Shown here: piece after piece, positions 52,464 through 64,000 of the stretch
How positions within the stretch are numbered: the stretch's first letter is position 1
How the letters are laid out: each line of letters starts with the position of its first letter
NCBI GenBank assembly: GCA_964304625.1
Contig: OZ199840.1
Location: 4,898,001-4,962,000 of the forward strand
Source: Kudoa neothunni
Lineage: Eukaryota > Cnidaria
Direction of reading: 5' to 3'
Length of the DNA stretch: 64,000 bases
The notes under the pieces: generated by a model
Databases searched by the model: none
The model's input: only the letters and a program-made list of their open reading frames with translations
What the model was told of the DNA's origin: nothing
Position numbers and translations under genes: made by a program

Positions 52464-52652
52464 CTATTCTAATCTATAAATATTCTGTGTACACCAGTCA
52501 CCAGTGTTTACCAACCCCCCAATCGTGGGTTTTGTGTGGATCATGGAAAATTTATTGCTAACTAGAGAGAGCATAAACTCCACCTCACGTAGGCGTCCTT
52601 GCACGGCCAAGTTGACTAGAGCCTTGAAAAGGCAGGTAGGTAGGTAGGTCAT
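52464..52652 (-). repeat. GC-richer module with (AGGT)n, possibly a SINE-like repeat
   Basis: Compact block of average GC in AT-rich surroundings, beginning on the minus strand with (ACCT)n, then CAAGGCTCTAGTCAACTTGG and AACCCACGATTGGGGGG. The block is open for 62 codons but has no ATG-linked gene context. The pattern, a microsatellite edge plus a compact GC-rich body, resembles a dispersed repeat. The family is not recognised. Confidence 0.35.
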
Positions 52653-55600
52653 TTTGAGTTTAAAGTTAATTAACAGTATTTGGACAAATAGAACAAGGAT
52701 TACACAAAAAATGATTTATTTATTTAACTAACATAAAAATAAACATTTATTAATTAGTTTTTGGTTATAAATTGTAATATTACAACATATATTTATAATC
52801 TACTGAAATACCTAACTTTGATATGTGAATATATGATCGAATATGTGATCTACCTAGGTTTCTTGACCGTTAATTGTTACGTTTTACGTAGTACGTTTAA
52901 AGAAAGTAAACACAAATATCACTTGAGTTTGCTTTAATCTATTTTAATTTTGTAACTCATTAATATATAAAACGCGGCAACCAATGAGTTATCTGATTGG
53001 TCTCTGTTAGTCATTATAGACAGATTGTGGTGTAATCAATGTAAATAACTATGTTTAACACAAAACGTTAAAGGATTTTAAACTTTTTCTAAATAAAATG
53101 GAAAACTACACGTGAATCCGAATATGAATACGCGTGGCTTAGGATTTTAAAGTTATTTTTTGATATAAAGAAATATGATAAAATTTTGAAGAGAAATCAG
53201 TTAGTAGGACAAATTGTAAGGAACGGCTTTGATCCAATTGTAGGTCGATGCCGCACTAAGTTCGTATACAGTTACTGTGGTTAGTCCTAAATTGTGCTTT
53301 AATTAACTTACCTTAAATAATTAATAATTAGACGCATGATGCTTATTTAATATTTTTAAGAATGAATAAACATTACTGAGCGTTTAGAATTTCCACTTTA
53401 GAACTCCTAAAAAATCGATTTTCTCCTTGTTGTTCACAGTGTAATCTCTAAATCATACCATATGAATATGAATGATCTTGTTAAACATCAATAAATGAAT
53501 TTCATATTAATGTTCGGCTACATAACCTAATATTACCTTACTTATTTGAATTAATTCAATTATTAAATTACGTTTCAATAATGTTAAAGTAAAATAAACA
53601 CTATGGTACGTTTAAAATCAAATTTTTAAAACTTTAACGAAATGATCTATATGTTTGCATAAAGCCTCAAATCATATGAATCTTACCACGTGAAAATGTT
53701 TTTAGTCATTTTGTAGGATGCAAATCTTTAATAATTTTTTACATTTTTTCTGTATTAACGTAAAATTTTATCTTTCCATATGTGTGAGCTCAAATGAGGA
53801 GATATGTCTCTCTATAAATAATCAAAAATGCGTACACACTGGGATTTCCGGTTTGCTTTATATAGGAGATTTTTGACGAGACGTGAGAACGTGGGCCTAT
53901 GTTTTGCAACTTGGGAGGTGAATATTTTTGTATACAGTCGGTGATCGATTATGCACTGTTGATCAATATGGCATTATTCCCAGAAAAATTAGAAATTAAG
54001 CGATAAACGAAGGTAAAGACGTAAGAAAATATGATGAAAAATATAAAATCATAAAATACCACCAAAATCTATCATTAATACACGTTTAGATAGTTCCTCG
54101 GAGACATTTCAACATATCAAATATTACAACCCTAAATGGCCTATCCGATGAAAGATTTAAATTTTTTCGCCGATTTAAAAATGTTTATATTATTCGATTA
54201 TTGTTAAAATTTGTGTCAGCGGGTCAAAATATAACGAACCAAAATAAGCGATTTTTCCAAAAATTGCAACTAAATGTTATTTGGTTCTTTTGTCTATTCT
54301 AAGATTTTAAAAACTTTTTTCACGGTTCGGAAGAAATTGTACAAAATCGATTACCTGCTGTATCAGATGGTTGAATTTTTGAAATAGATTACAAAATAAT
54401 GGATTATTATTACAGCTTCTACAGGGAAGCGCGATAACAATCATCTTTAGATCTTTAACAGTGTCTAATGTGGCTAAATTAAATAATAAGGGTTTTTTTA
54501 ATTTTTGAGATATTTCAGAAATAAAAGTTGGATAACATTGGAAATAATAATAATAATAATAATTATTTATCAGTTGTTAGTTACATTGGTATTAGGAATG
54601 AATATATTTCCGTTCATAATCCGCTTGTGTTAATACAAATTCAGATAAAAAATCCTTCACCCAAGTTGTAAACTTGTTCGAACGTTTCCCTTAATATTTT
54701 TATCTATTAAGACATCATTGTCTTAATAGATCAGAAGTGATGTGAATAATTTTAATCGTGAATAAATGATTTTGTAGATAAAACCATGTTTTATACTAAA
54801 TTTAATCTAAAGTGAGAGAATTAAAGAATGCGATTATGACTACGGGTTAATATAAAAAACCTGCCCGAATTTAAAATTTTCAAACTGATTCGTTCTTATA
54901 AGCATGATTTAAGAATTTATTAATAGAATGAGGAAGATTTTTGAGATATATAACAAAAAGTAATCACTTACATACAAATAAAAATAGAATAGATTATATT
55001 TCTAGACAATGTTAGTTGCCAATTAAAAAATAGTTTTATAAATACGTAATAAAAAATAATTGAGAATAAAATAAGATGTATTTTTATTTCATAAAGCGCT
55101 AAAAAGTTTATAAGAAGAAATATTATTTACGCAAATAATTTAAATTACTTTTCAATCCGATAAGAAGAAGAATATATTTTTAATTATGCTTATTTGGAAA
55201 GAAGTTTTATTACCCACGTTGAGTACTAACAAAAATACACCGCAGTGTTGCGCGCGCACTGTATTGTGTTCTTTGGGTTGCTATTTAGGGCGCGAATTTT
55301 TGCGGTTCTCAGTAAATTATGTATTATCGGTTTTTTATTATATATATACAAAATAACACGAAACTCTCAGTTACGTGTCGTATTGGGAAGGTCCTGCTTT
55401 ATAAAATCTCATAAACATTCCAAACGGCATTATCCTGTCAACGAACCCATATAACTATATATATGCCTTACATACGATAAAATAAAAAAATTTAAAAGTA
55501 TTAATTATTAATAAAAAGATAAAACCAAATTTACTGAGCATTATTTTCTGCAACACATAATAAACGTGTGCTGTTTACCAAACAGTATATTTTAAAAATC

Positions 55601-56476
55601 CTAATTTGATTGCGTCTATTTACTGGATAAAATGTGCTATAATCCAAAACGATCATTGAAAAAATTAAAAATGGAAATGTTTTGCTATAAATTATAAATG
55701 TAATAAAGTAGGAAACGCAACAACATTATAATTATAAAAATTTAATGATAAAATGATTATAACTTTTTTTATAATTCGAATAAATGGATCAAAAAAATAT
55801 ATAAACTAAGTAATTATTAGTTGATTACATTGCTCTTTTAAAAAATTCATAGTCGATATAAAAAATATGATAGAGAAAATATTCTATAATAAGACACTTG
55901 TAGGCTTACTTTATTTAAATGGTTGGGTCATATAATTTCAGAAACAGAATATTATAAAAAATGATTTTAATCCGTAAAATTAACTTAAAAGTTAATATAT
56001 ATGAAATAATGTGAGTTTTTATTGGTTTGGGAAATTTGACGAAGAATTCGCACATGCTGACGACATTGTATTCGGGATTTACAGTGTCTTATGAATTTGT
56101 GGCGATGATTTTGATTTCTTTTAGAGAATGAAAACTACTTAAGTCACAGTAAAATAAAATTAGGAGTTATAATAATTAACTGTATCTATGCTCTAGTTAT
56201 TCTTATATTTTATTATAAACATTTGCGGATATAAATTTCTCTAGTTTCAAAAATAACCAACTATTTTTAGATAATTTAATTTAAATATTCACCAGTTATC
56301 AAGTAGAATTAAAGTTGACGGAATCCTAGGATTGATACAACTCAACAATCCATTTTTTATATTCTTCTGAACAACACTCAAAATTAATTTTAGTTCAGTT
56401 AAGAAAGCACAGAAAAATCACGTTCAATATACAACAGAAAATAATTACAAAAGAGTATCACTTAAAATTATTAAGA
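52653..56476. other. Intergenic, no gene seen
   Basis: AT-rich, with only short ORFs (for example 55245-55454), a short (TAA)n run at about 54548-54563 and no recognisable domain or repeat family. Confidence 0.45.
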
Positions 56477-59400
56477 TTATTGGAAAGCGTATTTCACTTG
56501 AACCAAATATTTATTAACTTGATCGAGGAGTTCTTTTTTCTGTTGCAAAGTGAAAAAAGTAGGATATCCAGATATTTGAGTAGGTGCTTTATTGGTGAGT
56601 TTATTGTGGATAATATCCAAGCACACAAGCAGATCACTTCTTTTGGATTTTTCAAACAAAAGATTTGATTTGTAGATTTTCAAGGAGATGTACAAATATT
56701 TAGTGGCAGTTGACACATCGAAACAATTTGCTTCCTCCCCCACAAGAGAGTTTTTATAATCAACAATGTGATTAATCAAGTGGAATAGGATGTTTTTGAT
56801 CACAGTTACACCTTTGAAAGGTAAGAGATAGGATTTGACTGTATTGGAGTCGATCTTAAGTGCCAAACGGGCGTAGGTGTCTTCTTTGGAGGGTAGTTGA
56901 TCGGCCAACTTCACGTAAAGTATGAACACGCTAGTAACGGAATGTTGAAAGTCGTCCAACGACTCGATCTCTTCAATACCGGTTCTCCAAGCGTGTTTGA
57001 ACAGATGGCCTTTGCCAAACAAATTTATTAACCCAGAGTATGATGGTTTTAGGTATTTGATAATTTTAGCAAAACCAAACAACCCATTACACATATCGAG
57101 TGTCACTTTATTGGAGAATATTTTCTCAAAGTAGGTGACACTTCCAGTAATAATAAATTGCAGAAATAAGTGCACAAGGCGACAACCTCCATTCATGTTA
57201 TATATAGATCTGACAATAAGTTTCACATAGTCATAGTTGGAGTAGAAACGTTTCAAAATAACCACCATATAGATCATGGTCTTGTCAAAGATGCTCACGA
57301 GGAAGTGATCACACGCTTTAATATTAACATTCTCCCCATGAACGGGGCAACAATAGTTGATACTGCTGAAAGATTGAACAACATTATTCCACTTTACATT
57401 TGGCAATGCGGAATTTGCGTTTAACTGTAGAAAACTGCTAACAAACTGAAGACACTCCTGGTTTTTATCGATTCGCATAATACACTGCATCAACAACTCC
57501 AATAATGATCGCAAATCAACACAAAAACACGAAATAAGGCGCGATGATGGTTGATCACCACTGACAAAAATATTTTTAGTTCCACAATGACTTCCATGTG
57601 CACACAGAAATTCAAATAATGAACTCAACAACTGGTAGAAACATTTCGTGGAATCAGACAGATGTTGCTGCATTAGAAATTTGTCCAATTGTTCAACAGT
57701 ACAATTCACATGATTCATATATTCGGTGATTGTGGATATGAGTAGTTGGGCAGACTTGGCCGTATTGATGTTTGCATTGTCGGTCAATACATTACTCTTA
57801 TATGTCATGTAGTAGATGTACCATAGCAACCACGACACATCACTAGAGCAATTGGCAACACTATCCGAATCATCAACATTGTTGCAAACATTAGTGACAG
57901 CAGTTTCAAGTTTGCTGAATTTATTGAAGGAGAATGACTGCAAACGTTTTCGCACGTTATAAATAGAACACATGTTGCAACTGGCATTTTCCCCATGGAT
58001 AGATGAATTAAACAAATCAATACGATCATCCAAACAATCTTCCATAACTTTCAAATGAGAGGTGAAATGAGAGGTGAAATGAGCGGCAACATGAGTGTCT
58101 ATTGGGCGTGTCTCAATGAGGTTTGATGGATGCTGTTGAGAGGTTCCAAAAATGCAAATGCAATACTCGTAGGAGGATAGCAGTAGCGATGCTCTGGCGA
58201 GATCCATCTGCATGATCAATTTATAGTTGGTGTCATCGCACAAACTAATGCCCAACTCGAGTGCATTCAACGCTAGATTTCCTAAACGATGGAGTTTAAG
58301 TTGTTTTTTGCAATCCAGCGTAACAATGGGTTTGTAATCGGTGGTGATATTGATTGTGGTCTGCAGTTCGTAAAAGTCCAGCACTTCAAAGTTCACATAG
58401 TAAATAGTGTGGCAGAATGTGGCCCACCATCCGAAATAATCGTTAGGCGCCAGAAACAAATAAATGGATATAATTTTTTTGGCTTCATTCAAATGTTTGG
58501 AACCTTGCACTAACGCCATTCGTAAATGGTACTCAATTACAAATTGTAGTATCAATCTCGAGTTGTACAAATGTGTTGGAATTTTGGAGTTTGAATTGGC
58601 GCGCTTTTTAAAAAACACAGATGCAGACAATTGTTTGCGGCATTTTATAAAATTGGAAATATGTTTGCATTGCGCTCGAAAGTTGTCAAAGACCAATTCC
58701 AACTCGGATACGATAATATTGGTTAGGATTTGGAACAACTTGAAGAGGTCATTAGTCAACGATGGTCGGCTATTGCCGATAATCGATGTGGAGACTTTGA
58801 AGAGATACGGGCCAAGAGTGACACTCTCGGCGGGTTTAAAAAATTCAAACGCAGCCATTACAACAGGAAATGGAAGCGATTCCGCGCAGGCTGAGTTGTT
58901 AGCAGTTGTTGTCATGGTGTTGTTAAAAGTGGCACGTTCATTAGAATGATGCACAACTACATTTCTAGTGAGATTTTTTATTTTGTTGGCGGGTGGATAG
59001 CCAATAAGGCAGCTATAGCATAGCAACATAGTATTCCGGCAAAATTCATCACTAAACGAGGTTTCCAAATTGGAGGAGCTGAGTGGGGTGTCTGTTATCG
59101 AAACAGCACCACTGATCAAATTATTATCAGCTGGAAACGACAAACGTTTAAAGGTGTTGTTGGTGTAGAGATCATTCAGATCCAACAAAATATCACTCAA
59201 CACACTTTTACACAACGCCACACGGCAGCACATTTGGCCATTCACCATGAGAATGGTGATTAATTCGTCTGCCATGTGGAAAATTATTGGTTTGATTTTG
59301 TTGCTACTGGTGTATAATGCTAGGTGTTTGGCGAGGAGCCAAAGCAGCTTAACACAACGCACACACATGAGATCTACCCAAGTGTCACCATGTTGGTCCA

Positions 59401-62104
59401 ACAAAATACCAAGAAGATTGGTTAGTTGCGCAAGTGCGTCAGTGAAAAGATTAATGTCCGTTGATGGAGGTTGTTGTTTAAGTTGGTTGTGGTTGGTGAC
59501 ACAACACCAATCACTGTGTTTGAAACAAGCGTCTAATTGAGCGAATCCCGTTTCGATATTCCACCAACTGAACAATTCTTTCAATTTGGATACTTTATCG
59601 GTGGGATCAACGCTCGCGCAACTACGGCGGAAATCATTCAAACAAAACCAAATCGATGATAACACACATTTGGTGACGTTGGCTGATTGCTCTAATCCGG
59701 AGTAACACGTAACCAACAGTGACAATTGTTTTTGCATGTTGCCATGGAAAACGCTATTATAAGAACTGCCGCGTCTATCAACCGAAGATAAATCCATAGC
59801 ATTGCAGGTTGCATTACAGCTGCTCTCAGATTCGACCAACAGTTTTCGCTCAACACCGCCACGCTCAGGAATTCTAATATCACATGATTCCAATATAGCT
59901 AATGCGTGTGAGTAGTTTTTCGATTGTATCACACACTGAAAACCATCGATCTTTTTCCTCACGCACAACCTCTCCATTAGGTTTTCAATTTGAGCCGCGC
60001 TTATATTACATGTTTCGCGGGGAAACAAACCCACACTCTCAATCCCATAAGTCTCCAAATATCTTTTGCAATTGGTCAATTGAGTTTCAATAGCGTCGTA
60101 GTTGTTCGGGTCGGTTACCATGTGATAATGGGCCAATAACCATAATTGTCTAATTACCATTAACAATAGAGGAATGGCAGGAGGTCGTGTGAATTCGTTC
60201 AATGTCACCTTACAAAAAACCACCACAGTATCAATGTATTCGAGAATAGTATCGATTTTCTGTAACCAATGAGGAGTAGGAGGTGGTGTGTCTGCTTTAT
60301 CATCGTAGCACTCCGCCAACAAAATATATTCTATCTCCAATACACGTAGCATAACAAACGCATTAAGTACATAATCTTCGGGAGGCAACTCATTACTGCT
60401 ATTCAAATACACGGGAATCACATCTCTTTGGTTGTAGAACAGTTTACCCAATGTTACATAGTTGCGACACATATCCAATGACCAACAATCCAACTCAAGA
60501 TTGCAATCAAATTTCACAAATAATTTCAGATATCGGTAAACAATATCGTGGTAGAGAACAATAGTGCAATTAGCAGATATAAATTCGTCAATATTATCAT
60601 TAAATTGGAGTGACGCAGACAATAGTTCATTATTGTTAGAACTGTCGGAGTTGAGAGGTTTGCGTGTCGGTTGTCGTTGTTGTTGTTGTTGCTGCTGCTG
60701 CTGCTGCTGATCTTCGAAATTGGCGGTGCTAGGGGAGTGAGAATTAGGCGGCGGAGCAGTTTGTGAATCCAAGTGGGAGATTAATTCTCGGAGAATACCA
60801 TAAAATTTCTCATACAAACTAATAGTAGCCACAGTCTCCAAAGTGCGGGTTTGACGACGAGTGAAACGTTTCGCCGCCTCATTAATATTATTATTATTAG
60901 TATTGTCGCTTTCCGAATCATTATCGGAAATAATTTCAACCACAATTTTGTTGTTATCATCATTGTTGTTATCATTTTCGGTTGGAGTGTTATGAGGGGT
61001 TGATTCTGCCTGAGCATGTGTGGGAGATTGACCAGTTTCATCAAATTCCAAGTCACTCATCTTAATCTAACACACGAAAATTCGTATTAAACATTAATAA
61101 CGGAAAATAACTACTGAAAAATTCATATAGCAACTGTAGCTAGAATTAGTCAATATGTGTCGATGTAAATCCAACAAAAATTGACCAACATAAATATAAG
61201 ATTTTCGAGGGTATTTCCATTGAATTGCAAGGCTGTTCTGAGTGGTGAATTGATGATCGATGCATAGAATTTCGATCTTTACATCAATTTTTGAAAATGC
61301 GCGAGCCATCGCTTCTTTGTATTGTTTGATTTTGGCGAAAATTGAACCTTTGGCGGATTCAAACATCGAACCATAATCAGTATTAACCGCTTTTATTGAA
61401 TCTTCATCGTAATAAAGTCTCTTCTGATCAACTGCATCCTCCGTTATCAACAAATGACTGATGACGTAAGATGGCATAAACAGATCAATACGCTGAGCAA
61501 CCCTCCGAATAATCAGATTGCACATCTCAATATCTTTTATCAAATAGAAGCACACCAACAAATACTCATAACTTTTCCAATGATTTGGAACCAACTGAAC
61601 ACATTCCATAAACAATTTGTATGATGGAATCAACTGACCGCAGTTGAACAGTGTAACCGCGTAACTGTAGCTAACTACAATATCGCCACTGTCTAAGGAA
61701 TACAACAGCGAATAACAATTAAGTGAATCCTCGGCTCGACCCACTTGCTCATAGAGAGATGCCAAATTTAGAAGCACACACTTTCTGAGCTGTGATGCAA
61801 ACTCTCTACTACGTTGAGAGAGTTTGGTTGGGCTGTGGTACTCCATACAGCCTTCCGAAATAATACATTTATCACTGTTGGAACTGGGATTGCTTTCCAG
61901 TTTCTTCTCATGTACATTTAATAACTGATGTTGAATTAATTTCTCCAAAATCTCAATTGCTTCCATATCGGAATTTTGAGAAGCATATTTTAATGCTTGC
62001 GTATATTGTGCTTCCAATGAAAACACATCCGGATGGTTGTTCGTTTGACGTTCCGCTTTCAGTGTCTTTTTTTCATAGTATTCGTTCAGCGACTGCAAAC
62101 GCAT
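56477..62104 (-). CDS. CABIN1: CABIN1/Hir3-type histone chaperone subunit, about 1859 aa
   Basis: CABIN1 works with HIRA and ubinuclein in the nuclear complex that deposits histone H3.3. Two exons: 61115-62104 (330 codons) and 56477-61066, split by a 48-bp intron (61067-61114) in phase 0. The start is ATG at 62104 (MRLQSLNEYY, compare MIRIAALNAS in vertebrates); the frame is open further up but only from TTG. The N-terminus holds TPR-like helices (ALKYASQNSDMEAIEIL, LNLASLYEQVGRAEDSL, CVQLVPNHWKSYEYLL). Then come an acidic Asn-rich region, AAKRFTRRQTRTL (vertebrate AKRRSARVRNT) near residue 396, a Gln run near 455, AAFEFFKPAESVTLGPY near 1065 (vertebrate FEYFKPKTLPEFDSY), and LFLAPNDYFGWWA near 1204. 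The vertebrate C-terminal tail, with its calcineurin- and MEF2-binding parts, is missing; the family's 2200-aa size is shortened accordingly. Confidence 0.88.
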
Positions 62105-64000
62105 TACACTGCAATCACGCAACGCGCACACTCGAAATTTTGCTTTGTAAATAAGGAATTGGAAGGGGCGGCGGCACAGTGCCAATTATTGTTTCCGTCG
62201 GCTCCAACTGTTTTCCCTCATATAACATTAACTGGTGCTGAAATAATACCTATAAGTTGAATATGACATAAATGCACCATTATTTTATAGGCTGTGGCTA
62301 TTGTAAAAAATAAATTTAATCTTAAAGTTTGACGTACGCCTGCGCAAGACTCATTTACTCCTACGAACTACAGGAATGGATCCGTCGTACGTAATCCCCT
62401 CGGGGATGAGGAAATTGTATGTAATTTTTTGCGCGAGCGCACAAAAAATATTAAAACTTAAATATTAATGAAAAGACGATTTTTTTGCTTAAAATTACGA
62501 TTTAAAAATGAATAAACATCTGGAATAGAATCAGACATTAACTTACATTTATTTGAACCATGATGTTTAATTTTCAAAGTCGCACTCGCTAAAAAACAAT
62601 CTTCGGAAGTCTTTTGAGGTCAATTTCCTGGTATTTTCGATTTTTATCGACTAGTTTTTCAGGGAAACAATGTGAAATATGACAATCAATCCCGTTAAAT
62701 CTTTCACGTAATTATTCGTAGGCTATTAGCGAATGATCGTAAAATGTAAGCCACTGTTTAATAGCTAATTTATTGTTTATAATAATGATAATAATTTGAG
62801 ATATTTTTATTTCAATTTTCTATAAACAATAATCTAATACATAACCGAAAATAACTTTAAAGATACACTTATACTCTCAATGAATCCATTGAAAGGACGA
62901 AACTAAAATAGTTTTAAAGGAAACCGCACAAGTTCTCTATCAACCATCAACCTCTCATGAGCCGATATCTAGGGAAAGGGAAAATTGTCAAAGCAAAATC
63001 ATCCTATCTAGGGACCCAGACTAATAATTTTCTAATAGCCGAAAGACGTCGATGTGAATGCTGTCCTCGAAGAACTGATAAAAAAATCAAACCACATGCT
63101 AATATTAATATTGCAATAATCACTATTTCTCAGCGCATTCATCGAAGAAATGTAAGAATTGTTCAAATAATTAGATAATTCGGAACAAATTTTTAAAAAT
63201 TTATATAATATTTTTGTTGCGTGAAGAGTATATAGTGTTCAACTTATCAACTAAAACAATGAACACGAAGTAACATTCTTCGTACGATTATTTGCGAACA
63301 GGATCCGAGATTATTAGTAAGGTATTAACACAGATTAAATGATATATTAATCATCATTTTACCAAAGAATGAGTCGATAGAATTAAAAAAAATCTTTTCT
63401 CTAATTTTTAAAAAATTTTTATAGTATAATCGTAAAATCAAAACTTGGGGTCAATTTTTGATAAATAAAATTATCATCCGTTTATGAATTTTTGGGAGGG
63501 ATTGTCATTGCGTCATTGTTATTTCTATGAATTAGAGAGGACATCATTATAAACCACATTGCGATGTATCTACCACATTGATCTAATTATAAAAACTTAT
63601 TAATTGTTTAATCGTGGTAAAAAAATAACGAAAACGCTTAATTTAATCACGCGGTCAAAGCAAAAATGTACGTACGACCAATCCTTACGTGACTTCTTAT
63701 TTTTCGTTTTTTCGTACTACTTATGCTTATAAATTATCTATGCGAGTAATAATAACATCAAACCATTTTTGAAATCATATTAAATACGAGAGAACCTTTT
63801 AATATGTAAAATAATTAAATACTTTATATGTTGTCGATGTAAACATTTTAGCCAGCTAAAATTTATTTTCATTAAATCAGAATAAACATGACTGTTAAAA
63901 TTATTTCTTTAAATTTTTAAAATATTTTTAAAAAGTGACATGGAGGTATATCTCATGTTATTTGACATCATCCAATAAATTGTTCTTTCACAGATCTGAT
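62105..64000. other. Intergenic, no gene seen; two small GC hairpins
   Basis: Upstream of CABIN1. Two short hairpins, ATCCCC/GGGGAT (62394-62407) and TGCGC/GCGCA (62430-62441), stand out in AT-rich DNA. The ORF at 62957-63178 is basic and Cys-containing but has no family match I can name and no splice context. Confidence 0.45.

Noticed and set aside
62957-63178. Basic, Cys-containing plus-strand frame
   Set aside because: Short, no family motif and no supporting splice sites or promoter; kept only as a note in the intergenic entry.

Overview
This is an AT-rich eukaryotic window whose introns are almost all 39-60 bp. The genes are of animal type: a CABIN1/Hir3 histone-chaperone subunit, EMC6, a GSK3-like kinase, and a secreted protein with CAP, tectonin-like, chitin-binding and PA14 parts. 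Together with many decayed DNA transposons this suggests a small, compact invertebrate genome. A parasitic lineage such as a myxozoan would fit, but that is inference, and no species can be named from the sequence.

Region 1 (1-32.2 kb) is a cluster of four paralogues of a large surface-protein family I do not recognise. Copy A (1-2570, minus) runs off the left edge and is cut at its 5' side by a near-perfect fold-back. Copies B (11311-14229, minus), C (17459-20309, plus) and D (29092-32188, minus) are complete ten-exon genes whose exon sums are exact multiples of three (839, 817 and 899 aa). Each encodes a signal peptide, about seven cysteine-bearing, fibronectin-III-like domains carried on exons bounded by phase-1 introns, a 15-nt microexon, one transmembrane helix and a short IKKKN tail. 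The space between copies is filled with DNA transposons: hAT elements, a DD34E Tc1/mariner-type element with an open transposase, two piggyBac relics, a tRNA-derived SINE and long inverted repeats. The Tc1-type element sits inside a second, WD-repeat-like coding fragment that was duplicated together with the family genes.

Region 2 (32.2-49.3 kb) is mostly non-coding. It holds a pogo-like relic, the mosaic CAP gene (37163-40695, minus), a 12-bp satellite (44791-45220) and a fold-back element of about 720 bp (46925-47645).

Region 3 (49.3-64 kb) holds housekeeping genes: EMC6 (49319-49660, minus), a GSK3-like kinase with two one-base frame breaks (50884-52087, plus) and CABIN1 (56477-62104, minus, two exons, about 1859 aa). 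The last 1.9 kb shows no gene.

The most promising unknown is the surface-protein family. Its copies share a conserved upstream block and look mixed by gene conversion, while their N-terminal stalks differ. That pattern fits secreted or membrane ligands or antigens under diversifying pressure, but no function can be read from the sequence.
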